From Euborellia annulipes (taxonomy: Eukaryota; Arthropoda; Insecta; Dermaptera; Anisolabididae), in contig JAKCPI010005284.1 of the NCBI GenBank assembly GCA_023213315.1, forward strand, positions 20,461-84,460: DNA of 64,000 bases. The letters run 5' to 3'. The translations under genes and the position numbers were made by a program. The notes under the pieces are model-generated. The model had not been told where the DNA came from, made no database searches, and worked only from the letters and a program-made list of their open reading frames with translations. Of the stretch, positions 32,687-43,258 are shown piece after piece (within the stretch, counting starts at the first letter, position 1; each line of letters opens with the position of its first letter).

Positions 32687-33321
32687 TTAAGGGGGTTCAG
32701 GAGCGACGTCTAAACGTACTTAAAAAAAAAAACTAGACTATTATAAGGAATTTTTCAATGTGTTTTTTTTTAAATGAATTAAATTCATAAGAGATTATTG
32801 GGACATCGAGCTATAATTTTTTTTTGCCTTATTAAAAAATTATCGTAATTAATTTTTTTGTTATCAAGCAAATACAAAAAAACAATCTGTCCCAATAATC
32901 TTTAATTTTTTTTAAATTTAAAAATGAATTTACTGTTATTATTAATCACATATTAATTAAGAAATTTTTAAAATAAGCTTAGATGATTTATTTAATAATC
33001 AAATGTCAAATGAGTTCAGCATTCTTGCAATAGATGGCAGGCTAGTCTAACAGCCGATCGCCTAATGGCTTATATCTGGCCTATATTTATATATTTTTAT
33101 GCTTTTATAAAAAATACATAATATATAATAATATTTATAAAGTATTTATTCTTAAAAGATCAATGAAAATCAACCAAATGCATTAAATATTGTTAGCTAC
33201 CATTCTGACATCTCTTGGCAATTTTTGAATTACTTGATTTTTTAGGCATACTTTAAATGACACACAACGCCATCTTAGCGGGAAAAACATGCGTAACACC
33301 TTCGCTCCTGTTCCGCCTTAA
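32687..33321 (+). mobile_element. TTAA-bounded non-autonomous element, copy 1
   Basis: Starts TTAAGGGGGTTCAGGAGCG and ends near CCGCCTTAA. A second copy of almost the same length lies at 49077-49712, ending GAGGCCCCTTAA, so the terminal repeats are about TTAAGGGG...GGAG. TTAA at both ends suggests piggyBac or Kolobok. No transposase frame is present. It begins 111 bp after the PEX12 stop codon. Confidence 0.75.
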
Positions 33322-33621
33322 ATATCGCCTGCTGAGAATGCTGAATGGTGAAAGTTCGAAATTGAACAATTCGAGAAAAGGCGTTTGAAAGTTTTATAAA
33401 CATTTAAATAGCTGGTCAACAAATAAATACGCCAGAATCAATAGCAAAGAATGGAAATATATTTCCGCCCCTTCGCCACCCAAAAGAGAAGACGTTTTAA
33501 CGACGTTTGCTAGGCTTAACTCAAAAATTGAATTTTTGGACCTTCGCCACTATCATTCTCAGCAGGAAAATAAAGATTGGATGAAAGCATATCAAGTAAA
33601 CAAGATTACCAGCAGGCGATA
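33321..33621. mobile_element. MITE, relative of 16959-17189, abutting the TTAA element
   Basis: Left end ATATCGCCTGCTGAGAATGC. Inner blocks match the 16959-17189 copy, and a right-end complement (CATTCTCAGCAGG, then CCAGCAGGCGATATC) appears twice, at about 33555 and 33608. The doubled right end suggests rearrangement or a nested copy. Confidence 0.6.
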
Positions 33622-33872
33622 TCATCATTACAATTCATAATTGAAGGTCTCTCTTAACTAATTAACTTAAGCAAGTAATTAATTTTGTTTTATTCTTTAA
33701 AAAGATAATTTTTACTCGGCTGACAAAAAGTTTGAGGCAGTTTTTAACGGGAAAAGTTTGCAACTTAGTGCTATTTTTCCTTGAAAATTTTCACTTGTCT
33801 AGAAAATTGAAGGATATTGTATTTGAATAAAACATAGTAATATTGGGAACACAATTATATTGTAAGACGCAA

Positions 33873-34120
33873 TTCTTCTTCTTCTCTCCTCGCCTTGTCC
33901 CGCGATGCGGGGTCGGCGGACCTCACACTTTCCCTCCAATCCTATCAAACGTTTCTACAGGAAGAAATGGGACAGAACGGCCCGTCGCACGTTCTGACTC
34001 CTGTTGAAAAGAGGAAAGAAGAGACAGACATTTAAAGAACTGAAGAACTGCCTGCCCCAGCTCGGGCAGCTCGTGGTCGCCATCCACGTACCCACAAGAT
34101 GTGGGCCCCTGAGCGAAAGA
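33873..34120 (+). repeat. GC-rich interspersed repeat, copy 1
   Basis: Begins CTTCTTCTCTCCTCGCC, contains CCGCGATGCGGGGTCGGCGG and GAAAAGAGG, and ends AGCTCGTGGTCGCCATCCA. The copy at 53945-54177 is about 80% similar by eye and in the same orientation. Its base composition is far above the AT-rich surroundings. Family unknown; a SINE-like or satellite origin is possible. Confidence 0.7.
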
Positions 34121-34711
34121 GGTTAAAATATTAACATAATAAATATAAACAATACTTTCTCTCTATATATTTCATATACAATGAATCTGCAGTTGCTTGT
34201 AATATATTATCTGAATAAAATATTACTATTTTTCTATATTTTTCAGGGAAAATTATTAATTTAATTTTGCTGGAATATCATTTTTTTTTTATATTTAAAA
34301 ATGTAAATAATATATAGACTAAATATTAATAAAATAACAAAACAAAAAAAACTAAAAAATCATTTTTTCCCCAAAAACTGGTCTATAACTATATTGTAAC
34401 CAAATTTTAGAGATAAAAGCGAATAAATTTACACAGTTAATTTGACGAATAAACAAGATATCCATTTGACCGACTGCTTACAATTATTTTGCTTTTTATT
34501 AAATTGTATGTATATTTCAAAGAGCGCGCGTGGATTATGAAAAAATAGTATTTTTCTCTATAAATCAAAGAAATCCAAGCGAACAAGTAAGGATATGTTT
34601 TGCCAGGTATAATTAATATAATATTTATTGTTATTTTATTACAATTATTTTTTGTAATGTAAATGGTATTTTAACAAGGTGCCTGTCATAGAGAGCAAAG
34701 ATGAATATTTT

Positions 34712-34830
34712 TTTTTTTTTTTTTTTAAACATTAACACTTTTTTCTCATTCACACTCACACTCATACACACATTCACACAGTATTCTCGGCAATTTAGGC
34801 CATATAAGACTTTTGACGATAACCGTTATA
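34712..34830 (-). repeat. SINE tail copy
   Basis: Minus strand: GATAACCGTTATAG near the head side, GGCCTAAATTGCCGAGAA, a GTGTGAATGTGTGTATGAG tract, then poly(A). It matches the 3' part of the SINE at 36476-36755. Confidence 0.75.
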
Positions 34831-34920
34831 GCTAAATATTTTTCGAGATCTATTATTTGAATAAGATAATAGTATTCAAAATACCTCGATTCGGACTTTA
34901 ACTGAGTCATAGATATATTT

Positions 34921-35072
34921 AACAAGACATGTGAGTGTTTTTTATTGATGAGGCCAAACATCCCATGGCCCCCGGGAATCGAACCCAGGAAGGCGGAGAT
35001 CCTGGGGTTCGATTCCCGGGGGCCATGGGATGTTTGGCCTCATCAATAAAAAACACTCACATGTCTTGTTAA
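34921..35072. repeat. Near-perfect palindrome containing two tRNA-like B boxes
   Basis: Arms of about 68 bp with a 10-bp spacer. Each arm runs from AACAAGACATGTGAGTG through GAGGCCAAACATCCCATGG to a B-box-like GGTTCGATTCCC. Arms appear identical apart from the spacer, which suggests recent origin or ongoing conversion. Confidence 0.8.
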
Positions 35073-36475
35073 AGATAACCGTTATATTGAAAATATCTAT
35101 TGGGGGCTCAGGCATTTCTATTTAAGCCATCAAGAAGATGTGAATTTCAAGAGTAACGTTTGCAACGCTCTCAAGCGGAGAAACCTTGAACTAGAATTTC
35201 TTCAAATAAGCTTTTTTAGTCTAATTTTATTCTAGACTTTCCAGCTAATTAATTAAAGGCAAAAAATTAATTATTCTTTAACACAATGATTACTAATTTA
35301 ATTATCTACAACTTATAGAGCTCCTTTTTTTAAAATATCATTTATTTAATGAGATATAAATCTAAAAAAAAACTTTTTTTTTTCGAAAATCAAAAAAAGG
35401 GCTTCTATAAGTTGTAGATATTTTAAATAGCTTTAATTAAAAAAAAGTTTAAGGTCGATAGCTTCAAAATTGTGGTCGCTGGAAACTCCCAAAATTAGCA
35501 CCCCCGAGACGCGCACCTTAATATAAATCAAAGTTTATATAAATAAAATATTAATTAAGTTTACTGTTTAAATAAAATATTTTTTTAGATAGATGTAGAT
35601 AAATAACAATTTTATTTAACAAAATTTTGAACTAAGTTGGCGGGATTATTAAATAAAAAATTATTTCTGGCGTGAATTTAGAATAAGGTAAGTAAAATTT
35701 GATTGGGTAATTCCACACCAAGACAACATGGCACTACATGGGCCCATTTCAGATTCAAAAATGCCACCCAAATGCTGATTCCTCATGGCAAACTGATGAT
35801 AAGTTGATAGAAAGAAAAAAATTTTTATGTACATAGTGGCCGTAAAACTCAAAATTAAAATTTCACTCATTTTCAACGTTCCAGAGTACAATTTTGGAAA
35901 TTTGTTTACAGTTTGAATAGTTTAATGAAAAAAATTGGTTTCGAGCACTATTCCTAAGGGAAATTGACCGTAGAATCCAAAAATCACCGAAAAACCCGAA
36001 AATTTTCACCTCTAATAGGAGAAATATACGAATTTGTGATTTTTAAGGTGTTTTTTTCATTAAATTATTCCCGAAAAACATATATTTTTAAAATTACTTT
36101 TCCGTGCTTAAGTTACTCTAAAACATGTGTACTTTGATGGGGTTTAAATATTTTTTTTGGGGAAAGCATGTTTAGTAGGTCAAAATTGAGAAAATTCAAA
36201 AAACATGTTTTTTTGTGATTTTGACTTCTGCATTCTTTATTAATTTTTATATGTTGCCTATAAGTGTACGACTTTTTGAGTAATACTATTTTATTCTCCA
36301 TTAAATTCTGTATAATTAAGAAAAAAAAACGTACCAATCCAATGATCTGGGACAATGTTACAACTCTTTAATAGTTCAAATTCACTTAAAGTCATCTCAA
36401 AATGTTTTAGTTTTTCATTTTCGTAAAAAGAAACAATTATAGTTTTGGGAAATAGTTCAAACAAGTTTTAAAATG

Positions 36476-36755
36476 CCCCCGGGTGTGGCGTAGTAGGTAG
36501 CGTGCCTACCTCCTATACCAAACGTCGCGGGTTCGGACCCAGGCAGTCCGATGATTTTATTTAAGCCATTTGGATACCAGATGGCTTAAATAGAAATGCC
36601 TGAACCCACAATAGATTAATATATATTACAACGGTTATCGTCTAAAGTCTTAAATGGCCTAAGTTGCCGAAAAGACTGTGTGAATGTGTGTGTGAGTGTG
36701 AGTGTGAATGAGAAAAAAAAGTGTGAATGTTTAAAAAAAAAAAAAAAAAAAAAAA
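36476..36755 (+). mobile_element. Full-length tRNA-derived SINE with 13-bp target duplication
   Basis: Flanked by AAGTTTTAAAATG at 36463-36475 and 36756-36768. The head has an A box (GTGGCGTAGTAGGTAGCG) and B box (GGGTTCGGACCC). The body runs through TTTATTTAAGCCATTTGG, AACGGTTATCGTC and a GTGTGTGAGTGTGAG tract into a poly(A) tail. Target duplication and poly(A) show LINE-mediated retroposition. Because it sits in only one arm of the palindrome, it inserted after the palindrome formed. This copy defines the family at 497-598, 34712-34830 and 39690-39865. Confidence 0.85.
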
Positions 36756-36769
36756 AAGTTTTAAAATGA

Positions 36770-37353
36770 AAAACCAGCATAAATTTTAAGTTTTTTTTAT
36801 TGATAAGATCGTATGCCAAACAATAATTCGTATCGGTGCTCACTTTTTTGCATTGAATGATGTGACTATTTTTTGGAACAAATTCATGAAAATTGCGTGT
36901 CCCAGGTACGGTGAATGCTTTACTAGCTCCTATGTCTCGTATTGCATCAACATCTTTTTTCCAAACGACTTCGCATTGTATATTTCCGATCCGTTGTTTG
37001 CAGAACTCCAGCAATTTTTCGACATCAAGAATTTGTTCGTTGTACGGTCGTCGCAAACTTTCGTTTCTTGCTTCTCGCTTTATCGTTCCTCCGATTCCGT
37101 CGCATAGTGACTTGCCATGTGATGTCGCGAAAAACGAGCAGGTGGCGCTGAGTCCATATTTGGCGAGGTGTTCGCATAAGTACATGAAATTGTTGCAGTT
37201 TTTGTACTGACCTGGACATCCATCGCTGAAATAATGTACGTGTTGAAAAAAGATGTTGATGCAATCCGAGACATAGGAGCTAGTAAAGCATTCACCGTAC
37301 CTGGGACACGCAATTTTCATGAATTTGTTCCAAAAAATAGTCACATCATTCAA
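36770..37353 (-). pseudogene. Transposase-like C-terminal fragment (unrecognised DDE-type family)
   Basis: The minus strand encodes HVHYFSDGCPGQYKN, CSFFATSHGKSLCDGIGGT, KREARNESLRRPYN and then KKDVDAIRDIGASKAF, PGTRNFHEFVPKNS. The FSDG.xxQYKN...FATSHGK..CDGIGG pattern is one I associate with a repeated, transposase-like protein family in arthropods and cnidarians; the exact superfamily is not certain. The last part, from KKDVDAI, is encoded again on the plus strand at 37234-37446 because it lies in both palindrome arms. The N-terminal half is absent. Confidence 0.6.
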
Positions 37354-38279
37354 TGCAAAAAAGTGAGCACCGATACGAATTATTGTTTGGCATACGATCT
37401 TATCAATAAAAAAAAACTTAAAATTTATGCTGGTCTTTCATTTTAAAACTTGTTTGAACTATTTCCCAAAACTATAATTGTTTCTTTTTACGAAAATGAA
37501 AAACTAAAACATTTTGAGATGACTTTAAGTGAATTTGAACTATTAAAGAGTTGTAACATTGTCCCAGATCATTGGATTGGTACGTTTTTTTTCTTAATTA
37601 TACAGAATTTAATGGAGAATAAAATAGTATTACTCAAAAAGTCGTACACTTATAGGCAACATATAAAAATTAATAAAGAATGCAGAAGTCAAAATCACAA
37701 AAAACATGTTTTTTGAATTTTCTCAATTTTGACCTACTAAACATGCTTTCCCCAAAAAAATATTTAAACCCCATCAAAGTACACATGTTTTAGAGTAACT
37801 TAAGCATGGAAAAGTAATTTTAAAAATATATGTTTTTCGGGAATAATTTAATGAAAAAAACACCTTAAAAATCACAAATTCGTATATTTCTCCTATTAGA
37901 GGTGAAAATTTTCGGGTTTTTCGGTGATTTTTGGATTCTACGGTCAATTTCCCTTAGGAATAGTGCTCGAAACCAATTTTTTTCATTAAACTATTCAAAC
38001 TGTAAACAAATTTCCAAAATTGTACTCTGGAACGTTGAAAATGAGTGAAATTTTAATTTTGAGTTTTACGGCCGCTATGTACATAAAAATTTTTTCTTTC
38101 TATCAACTTATCATCAGTTTGCCATGAGGAATCAGCATTTGGGTGGCATTTTTGAATCTGAAATGGGCCCATGTAGTGCCATGTTGTCTTGGTGTGGAAT
38201 TACCCGATTAGTATTGGCAGGTTTTTCAGGTGAAATTCACCCACCCTTCTCTTTATTAGTCTAAAAAAGGTGGCGGAAA

Positions 38280-38490
38280 CAGAGGCGTACCGAGGCAGTT
38301 GGGGGCCTAGGGCGGCACTAAAGTAGGGGGCCTTATATTGAATTTTTTTTTTTTTTTTGGGGGGGGGGTCTTTAAATATCCCTCTCCTCCATACACAAAA
38401 ATATTTTTAAAATAGTCCTACCGTATATACCCCTGAACTCTAAAGGCCCCGGGGCCTCTCAAAGAGAAATTTTCATTAAATTTTTAACTT
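38280..38490 (+). mobile_element. hAT-like MITE, 5' part
   Basis: Begins CAGAGGCGTACCGAGG directly after GGCGGAAA (38272-38279). It matches the first 200 bp of the copy at 41370-41885, then ends where another repeat begins (38490). The matching 3' flank GGCGGAAA is found not here but after the second copy (41886-41893). Confidence 0.65.
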
Positions 38491-38885
38491 TGCCCATCAA
38501 CCGTAGGTTGGGCAGGTAAAGTTAATGTAATCGTAAAAAAAAATCGAAATTTTTCTGAAGCTGCCAAAATGCGTTTTGAGGTCCCCTGAATACATTTAAG
38601 TACTTTTTGGAATGATGTCTGTCTGTGTGTGTGTGTGTGTGTATGTCTGTGATAATATTTTTCGTCAACGAAAACTCAAAAACTATTCATCCAATTGTTT
38701 TGAAATTTTGCACACACAAACTAGGGGTAAAGCTCAAGAACTGAAAAGCTTTTGGTAAACATCGGACCATCAGGGGGCGCTCTAGAGGGGGGGCAATATT
38801 TTTTTCTTACATAACCTATAATTTTTTTTATATATTCAGAAACTAGACTTTCTCCCGAGTAAAATGATATATAATATTTGTATCC
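38490..38885 (+). repeat. Interspersed repeat, third copy of the 788-1615 family
   Basis: Starts ACTTTGCCCATCAACC; contains a (GT)n tract at 38624-38642, TTTTGAGGTCCCCTGAAT and ATCGGACCATCAGGGGG. It is inserted in or joined to the hAT-like MITE before it. Confidence 0.7.
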
Positions 38886-38943
38886 TAATTTGTCATAAAT
38901 TTGTTAAAAAATAAATTAAATTAGAGAATTGTGTATAGCAACT

Positions 38944-39030
38944 AGGGTCCGACCGAAACAAGATTTTCAGCCGAAACCGAATATTCGGCCTCAACCTTAG
39001 TTTCGGCCGAAACCGTAAGCTTTTCGATAA
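38944..39030. mobile_element. Truncated MITE with TAGGGTCCGACCGAAAC end
   Basis: Left end identical to the element at 27571-27880, then GAATATTCGG and TTTCGGCCGAAACCG. The right end is missing. Confidence 0.65.
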
Positions 39031-39410
39031 TATAGAAAATTGAGTGTTGATGTTATGATGTCATTAAGGTCGAAAATAAGCTTAACTTTGATCGCCAATA
39101 ACTCCCCAAATTAGATCATATAATTAAAAGGGCTTTAGTTCTCTGGAATCAGGGGGAATTCAAGAATTAATGACATGTATCATATGTTAGATAGAGTTTT
39201 TGGTTTAATTACATCAAGGCATAAACAATCTGACGTTTGACCATTGAATTATTTGAAAACTAGGCATGCTATAGGAATTTCGATTATAAATTATTAATCC
39301 GTATAAAAAGTAATGAAAAATGATATATCATATGTGGAATATTAAAATTTGTTTAATACTTCTTTTATTTTATGTTTCTTTTATGGCTTATTTTTCATCA
39401 TTAAAATTAA

Positions 39411-39512
39411 CTAAAGTGTGGTGCAAGTGGTTAATTCGTCATCAAGCGATCTATATTTTTTTCCATTCTCTCGTAACCAAGCTTCGCGAGTTCAAATCCA
39501 CCTCCTGCACTT
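39411..39512 (+). repeat. tRNA-like SINE head
   Basis: An A-box-like TGGTGCAAGTGGTTAATTCG (39418 on) and a B-box-like GAGTTCAAATCC (39489-39500) are spaced as in a tRNA. No acceptor stem pairing was found and the sequence runs on into AT-rich DNA, so it is probably a SINE. Confidence 0.5.
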
Positions 39513-39689
39513 TTTTTTTAAATCATATTATCTATTTCCTTTTATTTTTAATGCTAACCTATAATTTTATTTATCTGTCATTATAACGAGAGAAATGATT
39601 TGTGGAATATAAATTTTGCTTTAGGGAATTTTGACTCTTTTTTTATTTATGTTGGCATGAAGGCCACAATTTTAATTTTTTTTTTTTTT

Positions 39690-39865
39690 CTTAAAAAAAA
39701 AAAAAAACAGTCCCTTTTTTCTCATTCACACTCACATTCGCACACACATACACACAGTCTTTTTGGCAAGTTAGGCCATTTAAGACTTTTACGATATCCG
39801 TTATAGAGATTAATATACATATTAGTATCCAAATGGCTTAAATAAAATAAAATAAAAAAGCAGGG
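39690..39865 (-). repeat. SINE, minus-strand copy lacking the tRNA head
   Basis: Minus strand: TTTAAGCCATTTGGATAC, TAACGGATATCGTAAAAG, the GTGTGTATGTGTGTGCGAAT-type tract and poly(A). It matches the body and tail of 36476-36755. Confidence 0.75.
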
Positions 39866-40017
39866 TATTATCACAATGATATAAGAACAATGGATTTAAA
39901 TTCCTCCAATAGAAGTTGCCTTAGCCTGTAAGATATGGAATGTAGTGCCATACATATTACAACCTCGTATTTCAACACTCATTGAAGAGACTATCTCAGG
40001 CAGGGAGGTCTCAGGTT

Positions 40018-40361
40018 GATTTGTGCTGCGATCTTGTGGAGACGTTTAGAATTATAAGTATAATTGTTAAAGTCTCCACAAGAGTGCAGCACAAATCAGT
40101 TATTTTATTCTATCTATTATAAAGATTTTAATACAAAATATTTTTTTTGTATCAGGAGATTAAAAACAGACAGGAGTGTTCCTATTCAAGCTGATTTGTG
40201 CTGCGATCTTGCGGAGACGTTTAGAATTATAAGTATAATTGTTAAAGTCTCCACAAGAGTGCAGCACAAATCAGTTATTTTATTCTATTATAAAGATTTT
40301 ATATACAAAATAATAATTTAATTACCAGGAGATTAAAAACAGAAAGGAGTATTCCTTTCTT
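40018..40361. repeat. Two tandem units, each with an 80-bp hairpin
   Basis: Hairpins 40018-40097 and 40193-40272 both run from GATTTGTGCTGCGATCTTG to its near complement, with stem GGAGAC...GTCTCC. The following 95 bp (to about 40192 and 40361) are also repeated, giving a period of about 175 bp. No third unit was seen. Confidence 0.8.
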
Positions 40362-40365
40362 TTGA

Positions 40366-40384
40366 TGACGTCACTTTTCGCGCC
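40366..40384. promoter_or_regulatory. CRE next to an E2F-like site
   Basis: TGACGTCA (40366-40373) is followed after one base by TTTTCGCGCC (40375-40384), a match to E2F consensus. The nearest recognised gene on either side is kilobases away. Could be chance or part of an unrecognised promoter. Confidence 0.3.
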
Positions 40385-40604
40385 AACACACTCCTCTACT
40401 ATTCTATTCTCCTGTTACAACAGATCTTATTTTTAATAAAAATGTATTAAAATAAAATAAAAAAACGTATGAATGAAGTAATTAATTAATGATTGATTAT
40501 GTTTATTTTGTTTATTAAAGCTTTTGTGGTTTTAATTATTATTATTAGTGGGATTTTTAATTATAGATCACATTTTTGTTATTAATTATTTGTTGGGTAG
40601 CGAG

Positions 40605-41040
40605 GATGCAGCCAAAGAGGTTTTGGACCAAAGAAAACAACAATTCCAATTGAGACGTTTCGGCGAAAGTTTTATTTTGCCATCTTCAGTCCTTCAGGCT
40701 ACATGACAAATTGAAAGAGATTTTCTTTTTTTACAAACGTATACATATGAAAATAAATAATAAATTTACATATATTTACTTACAATTTTTCATGTACATA
40801 TTCATTATGAACATGTGTCATTTGGCCAAGTCGGTTTTTTAAAATTTCTACCATGAGGGCAATGGCTCAGAGAGTTTCGAAGTATTAAATGATTAATTTT
40901 TTCAATATTTCTTTATTATAAATAGTTATATAAAAGTGATTAGTCTATTTTTACCCATTTTCGTTTTAATTTAACAGTTCAAATTGTTCTTTATTTAATA
41001 ATTTACAAAATTAGAAATTTTGGCTGCATCCTCGCTACCC
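40605..41040. repeat. Fold-back element with one hammerhead motif
   Basis: Outer ends GGGTAGCGAGGATGCAGCCA and its complement near 41020-41040 are inverted copies, but the arms match only over the first 25-30 bp. The hammerhead is present only in the left arm. The GCAGCCAAA boundary is shared with other family members. Confidence 0.7.
40650..40693 (-). ncRNA. Hammerhead motif, intact core, weak stem I
   Basis: Minus strand: CTGAAGA (40689-40683), stem II GGC/GCC around a 14-nt loop, GAAACGTC (40661-40654). Stem I is only about 2 bp (GA with TC). Core bases all present. Confidence 0.5.
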
Positions 41041-41239
41041 AACATTGCAATATCTACAGCCACTAACTCAACCACTATTAATTATTTATTAAAAATATAA
41101 ATACTGTATGTAAAACGTTTCGAATGTTTATTTTGCAGCCGTTCTCAAGTACTGTGTTTATTTTATTATAATATTTTTATTTTAAAATAATTTCTTTCAA
41201 CAATATTGTTGAAAAATAAGCAAAAAAAAAAAAAAAAAA

Positions 41240-41369
41240 AGAAAGCATTTGTATGCCAAATGCCGAAGGAGTAGATTCGCATAAAATTTATTTGTCCATC
41301 CTCAGTCCGTACTACACAACGTGGACGAATAAATTTTACCCGAAACGTCTCCTTTGTTTGGCATTTGGC
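41240..41369. repeat. Truncated hammerhead fold-back
   Basis: Left arm ATGCCAAATGCCGAAGGA and right arm TTTGTTTGGCATTTGGC are inverted. The left motif is dead (CTGAGGA kept on the minus strand near 41305-41299, GAAACGTC changed to GAATCTAC). The right keeps GAAACGTC (41342-41349) without its partner. It is cut at 41369 by the hAT-like MITE. Confidence 0.6.
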
Positions 41370-41885
41370 CAGAGGCGTACCGAGGCAGTTGGGGGCCTGG
41401 GGCGGCACTAGAAGAGGGGGCCTTATATTGAATTTTTTTTTTTTGGGGGGTACTCATCTTTAAATATCCTTCTCCTCCATACATAAAAATATTTTTAAAA
41501 TACCGTATATCCCTGAACCCCGGGGCCTCTCAAAGAGAAATTTTCATTAAATTTTGATTTTTTAACTAAATTTTTCGGTTTTTACTTGAGCCCTGAGGGC
41601 CCCGGGTCTCTCACAAGAGAAATTTTCATTAAATTTTGATTTTTTTAAGTAAATTTTTCGTTTTTTACTTGAGCCCTGAGGGCCCCGGGTCCTCACAAGA
41701 GAAATTTTCATTAAATTTTGATTTTTTAACTAAATTTTTCGGTTTTTACTTGAGCCTTGAGGGCCCCGGGGCCTCTCAAAGAGAAATTTTCATTAAATTT
41801 TTTTTTTTATAAATATATGGGGGCCTATGCCGGCACGGGGCCTGGGGCGGACCCGCCCCCCCCCCCCCCCCTCGGTACGCCACTG
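41370..41885 (+). mobile_element. hAT-like MITE with CAGAGGCGTACCGAGG / CCTCGGTACGCCACTG ends
   Basis: Complete element with terminal inverted repeats of about 16 bp. The inside has three tandem copies of a unit with GAGAAATTTTCATTAAATTT and TTTTTACTTGAGCCCTGAGG. Flanks do not match each other (CATTTGGC and GGCGGAAA), see the finding on 38280-41893. Confidence 0.75.
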
Positions 41886-43258
41886 GGCGGAAAGCCAATT
41901 TGATAGACATATATGTAAAAATAGAGTGGTAAAGTGGCTAATTATTAAGTCCCACCCTTTCGTTTTCTACTTGCGATTTTATAAAAGAAAATGAAAATCT
42001 TTATTGGAAATTTTCTAGCTTTGAAGCATGAAAGTTTGCATTAAAAAATATATAATATAATACAAGTAGAAAACGCATGGGTGGGACTTAATATTGTCCC
42101 TCACTGAACATTTTTGCCAATTAAAATTACACAGTGATCTTAGTTAATTAGAAATAAGGCACAAATGATCGAGCCAGTTATTACGAGAATATTGAGTCAA
42201 ATGTTTTCTTCGATCTCGTTCTCGTGATTAAAGAGCACTCCTCATGCTTTTCTAGTTCGTAGTCGCAATCAAATAACTTTCTTTACATTTTTTTTTTTTT
42301 TTTTTTTTTTTTTATTTTTTTTTTTCTTTTTCCTTTCCTCTCCCCCCCCATTCCCTTTTTTTTGCTTTATATTATTTTGTATTCAAGCCAATCAGAAGGG
42401 TCTCTTGAGTAAGTAATTTGCTCCACCATCCATGATAAATGAAGAATATTTATTTTATGACCGATATCCATACACTACACTTTCTTCTACCATTTAAAAT
42501 ATAAAATTTGGAAATATAGCTAGCACCTTTTTTGGGCTCCTATCTTTTCCAATAAAATTATTCTAAATCCCTGACAACACGGGCATTGTTAAATTGTTTT
42601 CTTTTTATTATACTCTTTGCGACTGCTGATGTCATAGAACAATAATGGTATATATGGAAAATTGGAAAAACAATTTAGAAATCAGTAAAATTAAATAGGC
42701 ATGCAACATGACAGAGCGCCTGGAGAGTAGGCATCAATTCGACTTGCGACGCGATGCGTGATGGCGGAGGGAAGGCGCTACCAGGAGAAAGGCGCTCAAT
42801 GATTCAAATATTGCGTTTATAATTAATACAACACGTTGTTAATAAAAGGATTCCAACTATATATGCCTACTTTAAGCTTGAAATTTTTCATTAACCTTGG
42901 CCTTAATAAAATTAAATTTGAAACCATATGGTTTGAAGACCTTTAACCCTTTAAACAAATATGGGGGGAGACTTTCTCGTATATTTCTTTGGAAAAGTAC
43001 ATTTGTATTTTACTAACAGAAAAAGAACCAAAAATAAATAACGAACGAATCATTATAATGAATGAGGCTTTGTTTACTCAATCGTCAAAATCCATCTCTA
43101 ATTTAAAACAAACAATCAAGAAAGCAGTGAAAATTTTTTTTTTTTGGAATTTCTAACCTAAACGACGATCTGACATTTTTATTTCTTCTCTAGATATCTA
43201 GATAATAATTTAATTTTTAAATAATTTTTAATTTTCTCAACCGAAAATCTAAAAAAAA
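41886..43258. other. Upstream region of enkurin
   Basis: Contains a long T run (42290-42330) and a short GC-richer patch near 42715-42800. A block at 41990-42090 resembles an imperfect inverted repeat (GTGGGACTTAATA... and AAGTCCCACCC). No exon or RNA gene was recognised. The enkurin promoter should lie near its 3' end. Confidence 0.45.

Larger units (their letters stand above)
35705..38205. mobile_element. 2.5-kb palindromic transposon remnant
   Basis: Left arm 35705-36960 and right arm 37244-38205 are inverted copies with almost no visible divergence, ending GGGTAATTCCACACCAAG and its complement. The left arm is longer only because a SINE (36476-36755) is inserted in it. The 283-bp centre (36961-37243) is single-copy. 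The arms are the 3' half of a transposase gene plus downstream sequence. Confidence 0.8.

Noticed and set aside
36895..37210. Several overlapping plus-strand open frames in the transposase palindrome
   Set aside because: They are antisense or arm-duplicated shadows of the minus-strand transposase fragment.
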